DNA of 64,000 nucleotides from Cavia porcellus. Lineage: Eukaryota; Chordata; Mammalia; Rodentia; Caviidae. Location: NCBI RefSeq assembly GCF_034190915.1, contig NW_026947547.1, positions 1,338,001 to 1,402,000 of the forward strand, written 5' to 3'. Within the stretch, counting starts at the first letter, position 1; every line of letters begins with the position of its first letter. A program made the position numbers and the translations under genes. This document shows positions 59,873-64,000 of the stretch, piece after piece. Under the pieces are notes generated by a model that worked only from the letters and a program-made list of their open reading frames with translations, searched no databases and had not been told where the DNA came from.

Positions 59873-61114
59873 TTAGGGTTAGGTTTAGGGTTAGGTTTAG
59901 GGTAGGGTTACGGTTAGGGATAGGGTTAGGTTTGGGTTAGTGTTAGGGTTAGGGATAGGTTTAGGGTTGGGTTAGGGTAGGGTTTGTGGTTGTGTTTCGG
60001 TTTGGGGTTGGCGTTGGGGTTTGGGTTAGGGTAAGTGCTAGGGTTAGGTTATGGTTAGGGTAAGATTTGGTTAGGGTTGGTTACGCTTAGTTTTAGGGTT
60101 AGGGTTAGCATTAGGATTAGGGTTAGGGTAAGGCTTAGGGTTAGGTTTACGGTTTGGGTTAGTGTTAGGGTTAGGGTTGGTTTAGGGTAAGTGTTAGGGT
60201 TAGGGTTAGGGTTTGAGTTAGGGTTAGGATTAGGGGTTAGGGTTAGGTTTGGGTTAGGGTTAGGTTTAGGGTTAGGGTCAGGTTTAGTGTTAAGCTTAGA
60301 GCTAAGGTTAGGACTAGAGATAGGATTAGGTTTAGTGTTAGTGTTAGGGTTAGGGTTGGGTTAGGATTTATTGTTTTGGTTAGGGTTAGCTTTAGGCTTT
60401 GGGTTAGGGTCAGGGTTAGGGTTAGGGTTAGCTTTGGGTTATGGTGAGCGTCAGGGTTAGGGTTAGTGTTAGGGTTAGTGTTAGGGGTTAGGGTTAGGGT
60501 TAGAGTTAGGGTTGGGTTAAGGTTAGCCTTAGGGTTAGGGTTAGGTTTAGTGATGGTTAGGGTTGGTTAGGGTAGGCTTAAGGTTAGGGTTACGGTTATA
60601 TTTAGGTTTAGGTTAGGGTTAGGGTTAGGTTGAGGGTTAGGTTTAGATTTAGGTTTAGGGTTAGAGTTTGGGTTAGGGTAGGAATAGAGTTAAGGTTGGG
60701 TTGGCTTAGGGATAGGGTTAAGTTTATGGTTAGCAATAGGTTAGGTGTTAGGGTTAGTGTTAGGGTTTGGGTTAGGGTTAGGTATAGGGTTGGGTTAGGT
60801 TTAGGCTTAGTGTTAGGCTTAGCATAAGGGATAGTTTTAGGTTTAGGGTTAGAGTTAGGGTGAGGGTTTAGGGTTGGGGTTAGGGTTAGGGTTTGTGCTA
60901 GGGTTAGGGTTAGGTGTTAGGTTTAGAGTTAGGGTTAGGGTTGTGTTAGGGTTAGGCTTAGGTTTAGGTTTAGGTTTAGTGTTGGTTAGGGTTCTTTAGG
61001 GATAGGGTTAGGGTTAGGGTTACGGTTAGGTTTAGATTAGGGTTCGGGTTAGGCTTAGGTTTAGGGTTATGGTTAGGAATAGCGTTACGGTTGGTTTGGG
61101 TTAGGGTTAGGGTT

Positions 61115-62075
61115 AGGTTAATGGTCATCATTAGGTTGAGGTGTTAGGGTTAGGGTTAGTGTTTGGGTTACGGTTAGGTATAGGGTTGGGTTCGGTTTCG
61201 AGTTCGGGTTAGGTTTACGGTTGGGTTAGGTTTAGAATTAAGGTTGGGTTAGGGTTAGGGTTAGGGTTAGCGTTAAGGTTAGGGTTAACGTTAGGGTTAT
61301 GGTTAGATTAGGGTTAGGCTTAGAGTTAGGGTTAGGGTTACGTTTAGTGTTGGATTAGGTGTAAGTTTAGAGTTAGTGTTACGGTTATGGTTATGGTTAG
61401 TTTAAGGTTAGGGTTAGAGTTGGGGTTAGGCTTTGAGTGGGGGTAAGGGTTAGGGTAAGGGTTAGGGCTAGGGTTAGGGTTTAACTTAGGGCTTGAGGGT
61501 TAGGGATAGTGTTGGAGGTTTAGGGTAAAATTTAGGGTTAGGGCTCAGGTTAGGTGTAGCGTTCGGTTTAGGGTTAGGGTTAGGTTAGGTTTAGGTTTAG
61601 GGTTAGGCCTAGGGTTAGGATTAGTGTTGGGTTAGAGTTAGGGTTAGGGTTAGCCTTGGGGTTACTGTTAGGGTGAGGGTGAGGGTTAGGTTAGGGTTAG
61701 AATTGGGTTAGAGTTAGGGTGAGAATTAGGGTTAGGGTTAGGGTGAGAATCAGGTTCAGGTTCAGGGTTAGGGCTAGCGTTAGAGTTAGGATTAGGTTTA
61801 GGTTTAGGGTTAGGGTTGTGTTAGTGTTAGGTTTAGAGTTAGGGTTAGGGTTAGGGTTCGGGCTAGGATTAATATTATTGGGTTATGGTTATGGTTAGGG
61901 TTAGGGTTACGTTTGGCTTAGGGTTAGGTTTAGGGTTCGGGTTGTGTTAGTGTTACGGATAGGGTTAGTGTTAGGGTTTGGTTAGGGTTAGGGTTATGGT
62001 TAGGCTTAGCGTAAGGGTTAGGGTTAGGGTTAGTGTGAGGTTTTATGGTTGGGTTTCGGTTAGGGTTAGGGTTAG
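61115..62075 (+). repeat. Segment of about 0.96 kb present only in copy B
   Basis: Copies A and B agree up to about 55150 and 61115, and agree again from about 55160 and 62086. The intervening part in B has its own recognisable relatives at about 27.09, 37.84, 43.73 and 50.82 kb, which share the GGTCATCATTAGG variant and then N. The simplest reading is that copy A lost this stretch by exchange within TTAGGG-like sequence, but gain in B is equally possible from the sequence alone. Edges are approximate. Confidence 0.72.
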
Positions 62076-62253
62076 GGTTATGGTTATGTTTGGGGTTAGG
62101 TTTGGGTTAGGCTTAGTATTAGCGTTCGGGTTGCTTTAGTGTTAGGGTTACGGCTAGGGTGAGGGATACCTTTGGGTTAGGTTTTGGGTTAGGTTAGGGT
62201 TAGGGTTACGGTTAACGTTAGGGGTAGGGTTAGAGTTAGTGTTAGGGTTAGGG

Positions 62254-62907
62254 TTTCATTAGTGTTAGTGTTATGGTTCGGGTTATGGTTAGGGTTGGGG
62301 TTGGGATTAGGGTTGTGGTTGTGGTTGGCGATAGGTTTAGGGCAAGTTTTAGGGTTAGGGTTAGGGTTAGGGTTCGGTTTAAATTTGGTTAGGGTTGGTT
62401 AGGGTGAGTGTTAGGCTTAGGTTTATGGGTAAGGTAGGGTTAGTATTATGGTTAGGGTTAGGGTTGGGTTAGGGTTACAGTTAGGGTTAAGGTTAGGGTT
62501 AGGGTTAGGGTTAGATTTACGTTTAGGGTTAGGGTTGGGTTTCAGGTTAGGGTTAGGGTTAGGCTTTTGGTTAGGTTTAAGTTTAGGGTTAATTTAGGGT
62601 TGGTTTCGATTGGTTAGGGTTAGGGTTAGGCCTAGGCTTAGGCTTAGGTTTAGGGTTAGGGTTAGATTTAGGGTTAGGTTTAGTGTCAGGGTTGTGTTAC
62701 GGTTAGGGTTAGGGTTAGGGTTAGGTTTAGGCTTATGGTAGGGTAAGGGTAGCGTTAGGGTTAGGGTACTCTTATCGTTAGGGTTATGGTTATGGTTAGG
62801 GTTAGGGTTCGTGTTGGGTTAGGTTTAGGGTTAGGGTTAGGGTTGGGATAGGGTTGCTGTTGGGGTTGTGGTTCAGGTTGGGGTTGTGGTTGCGTTTGGG
62901 TTTAAGG
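62254..62907 (+). repeat. Core module M18
   Basis: Complete copy B partner of M15, with the marker at 62766-62777. N is 535 bases upstream, inside the segment that copy A lacks. Confidence 0.86.
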
Positions 62908-64000
62908 TTAGTGTTAGGTTTAGGGTTAGGGTTAGGGTTAGGGTAGGGTTAGGGTTAGGGATAGGGTTAGGGTTGGGTTAGTGTTAGGGTTAGGGATAGG
63001 TTTAGTGTTGGGTTAGGGTAGGGTTTGCGGTTGTGTTACGGTTTGGTGTTGGCATTTGGGTTTGGGTTAGGGTAAGTGCAAGGGTTAGGTTTAGGGTTAG
63101 GGTTAGGTTTGGTTAGGGTTGGTTAGGCTTAGGGTTAGGGTTAGGGTTAGCATTAGGCTTAGGGTTAGGGTTAGGCTTAGGGTTAGGGTTACGGTTTGTG
63201 TTAGTGTTTGTGTTAGGGTTGGGTTAGGGTAAGTGTTAGGTTTAGGGTTAGGGTTAGAGTTAGGGTTAGGATTAGGGTTGGGTTAGGTTTAGGGTTAGGT
63301 CAGGGTTAGCGTTAGGCTTAGGGCTAGGGTTAGGTTTAGAGATAGGATTAGGTTTAGTGTTAGTTTTAGGGTTAGGGCTGGGTTAGGGTTTATTGTTTGG
63401 GTTAGGGATAGGGTTAGGCTTTGCGTTAGGGTCAGGGCTAGGGTTAGGGTTAGCGTTGGGTTAGGGTTAGGCTTAGGTTTATGGTTATGTTTAGTTTTGG
63501 TTAGGGTTCCTTAGGGATAGGTTTAGGTTTAGGGTTACGGTTAGGTTTAGATTCGGGTTCAGGTTAGGCTTAGGTTTAGTGTTATTGTTGGGATTAGAGT
63601 TAAGGTTGGTTTGGGTTAAGGTTAGGGTTAGGTTTATGGTCAGCATTAGGTTTAGGTATTAGGGTTAGGGTTAGTGTTTGGGTTAGGGTTAGGTATAGGG
63701 TTGGGTTCGGTTTCGGGTTAGAGTTAGGTTTAGGGTTGGGTTAGGTTTAGAATTAAGGTTGGGTTAGGGTTATGTTAGGGTTAGGGTTAGGGTTAGCGTT
63801 AAGGTTAGGTTTAGCGTTTGAGTTAGGATTTGATTAGGGTTAGGCTTAGAGTTAGGGTTAGGGTCACGTTTAGTGTTTGGTTAGGTGTTGGCTTAGAGTT
63901 AGTGTTAGGGTTAGGGTTAGATTAAGGTTAGGGTTAGAGTTGGGGTTAGGCTTGAGTGGGTGTAAGGGTTAGGGTTAGGGTTAGGGCTAGGGTTAGGGTT

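Larger units (their letters stand above)
1..64000 (+). repeat. Degenerate telomere-type (TTAGGG)n satellite array, whole window
   Basis: Every line of the sequence is made of TTAGGG or near variants in the same orientation. The + strand is G/T-rich and very poor in C, and I saw no stretch of CCCTAA on it, so the array does not switch strand. Variants are mostly single substitutions that keep the six-base phase, mixed with pentamers (TTGGG, TTAGG). TTAGGG is the telomere repeat of vertebrates, many other animals and some fungi and protists. If this lies near a chromosome end, the orientation puts that end to the right. The substitutions are shared between distant copies, so they are inherited rather than sequencing noise. 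I saw no unique DNA, gene or transposon between repeats. Confidence 0.97.
59217..64000 (+). repeat. Tandem duplication, copy B (runs off the window)
   Basis: This is the second copy of the segment starting at 53250. It matches 53251-55150 closely, then has about 0.96 kb not present in copy A (about 61115-62075), then matches 55160 onward to the window end. It contains M17 (partial), N (61719) and M18. The marker at 59731 pairs with 53766, and the one at 62766 pairs with 55852. The right end is cut by the window edge. Confidence 0.85.

Noticed and set aside
1..64000. CRISPR array or direct repeats with spacers
   Set aside because: There is no constant repeat separated by unique spacers. Repeats are contiguous and degenerate, and the sequence type is eukaryotic telomeric.
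1..64000. Sequencing or base-calling noise imposed on a pure telomere
   Set aside because: The same substitutions recur at matching places 10.2 kb and 20.5 kb away and in more distant modules. Random error would not be shared in this way. Duplication by assembly of U1-U3 is not excluded and is raised as a check.
1..64000. Plant-type TTTAGGG telomere
   Set aside because: TTTAGGG strings occur, but nearly always as TTAGGT followed by TTAGGG in hexamer phase. Pure runs are TTAGGG.
1..64000. tRNA, rRNA, small RNA genes or transposon fragments
   Set aside because: No stretch departs from the hexamer pattern for long enough to hold one. The most divergent strings are 10-15 bases long.

Overview
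The window is one continuous, single-orientation array of degenerate vertebrate-type telomere repeat. The + strand is built almost entirely from TTAGGG and one- or two-base variants of it (TTAGGT, TTAGTG, TTATGG, TTACGG, TTAGGC, TTAAGG, TTGGGG, and the pentamers TTGGG and TTAGG). I see no protein-coding gene, RNA gene, transposon, CRISPR array or bacterial feature anywhere in the 64 kb. All open frames are low-complexity translations of the hexamer (Leu-Gly, Arg-Val, Pro-Asn, Leu-Thr). The motif points to a eukaryote with TTAGGG telomeres: vertebrates and many other metazoans, and also some fungi, protists and a few plant lineages. The window has no unique sequence that would narrow this. It is best read as a subtelomeric or interstitial telomere-derived satellite, not a functional telomere tip, because the longest pure TTAGGG run I found is only eight copies.

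The array has order at several scales. At the largest scale a higher-order unit starts at about 1, 10269, 20490, 31505, 40854 and 47068. The first two units are about 10.2 kb and nearly identical. The first ~4.2 kb of the third matches them equally well. To the right of about 24.7 kb the copies are recognisable but more diverged, rearranged and unequal in length (about 11.0, 9.3 and 6.2 kb). From 53.25 kb to the end, a separate ~6 kb tandem duplication is seen (53250-59216 and 59217-64000), with two large presence/absence differences.

Within the units is an older layer of submodules. A ~640-base core module (called M here) occurs 14 times complete and 4 times truncated. It carries a non-telomeric marker, GTACTCTTATCG, in 16 copies. 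A diverged version (M') occurs five times, at the end of each of the first five units. A partial version (M'') occurs five times, near unit starts. A ~0.9-1.0 kb module (P) is duplicated within the 10.2 kb unit. A TGAGAAT/TGAGGAT-bearing motif (N) occurs 18 times, and in 14 of these it lies about 0.35-0.6 kb upstream of an M module. The hierarchy (hexamer, then ~3 kb N-M monomer, then ~10 kb unit) resembles the organisation of centromeric higher-order satellites, but is built from telomeric sequence.

Nothing in the window works as a set of genes. The biology it suggests is repeat turnover: unequal exchange, gene conversion and break repair between out-of-register copies. It may also have telomere-like properties such as G-quadruplex formation, telomere-protein binding and TERRA-like transcription. 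Module boundaries were placed by eye and are approximate to tens of bases unless stated otherwise.
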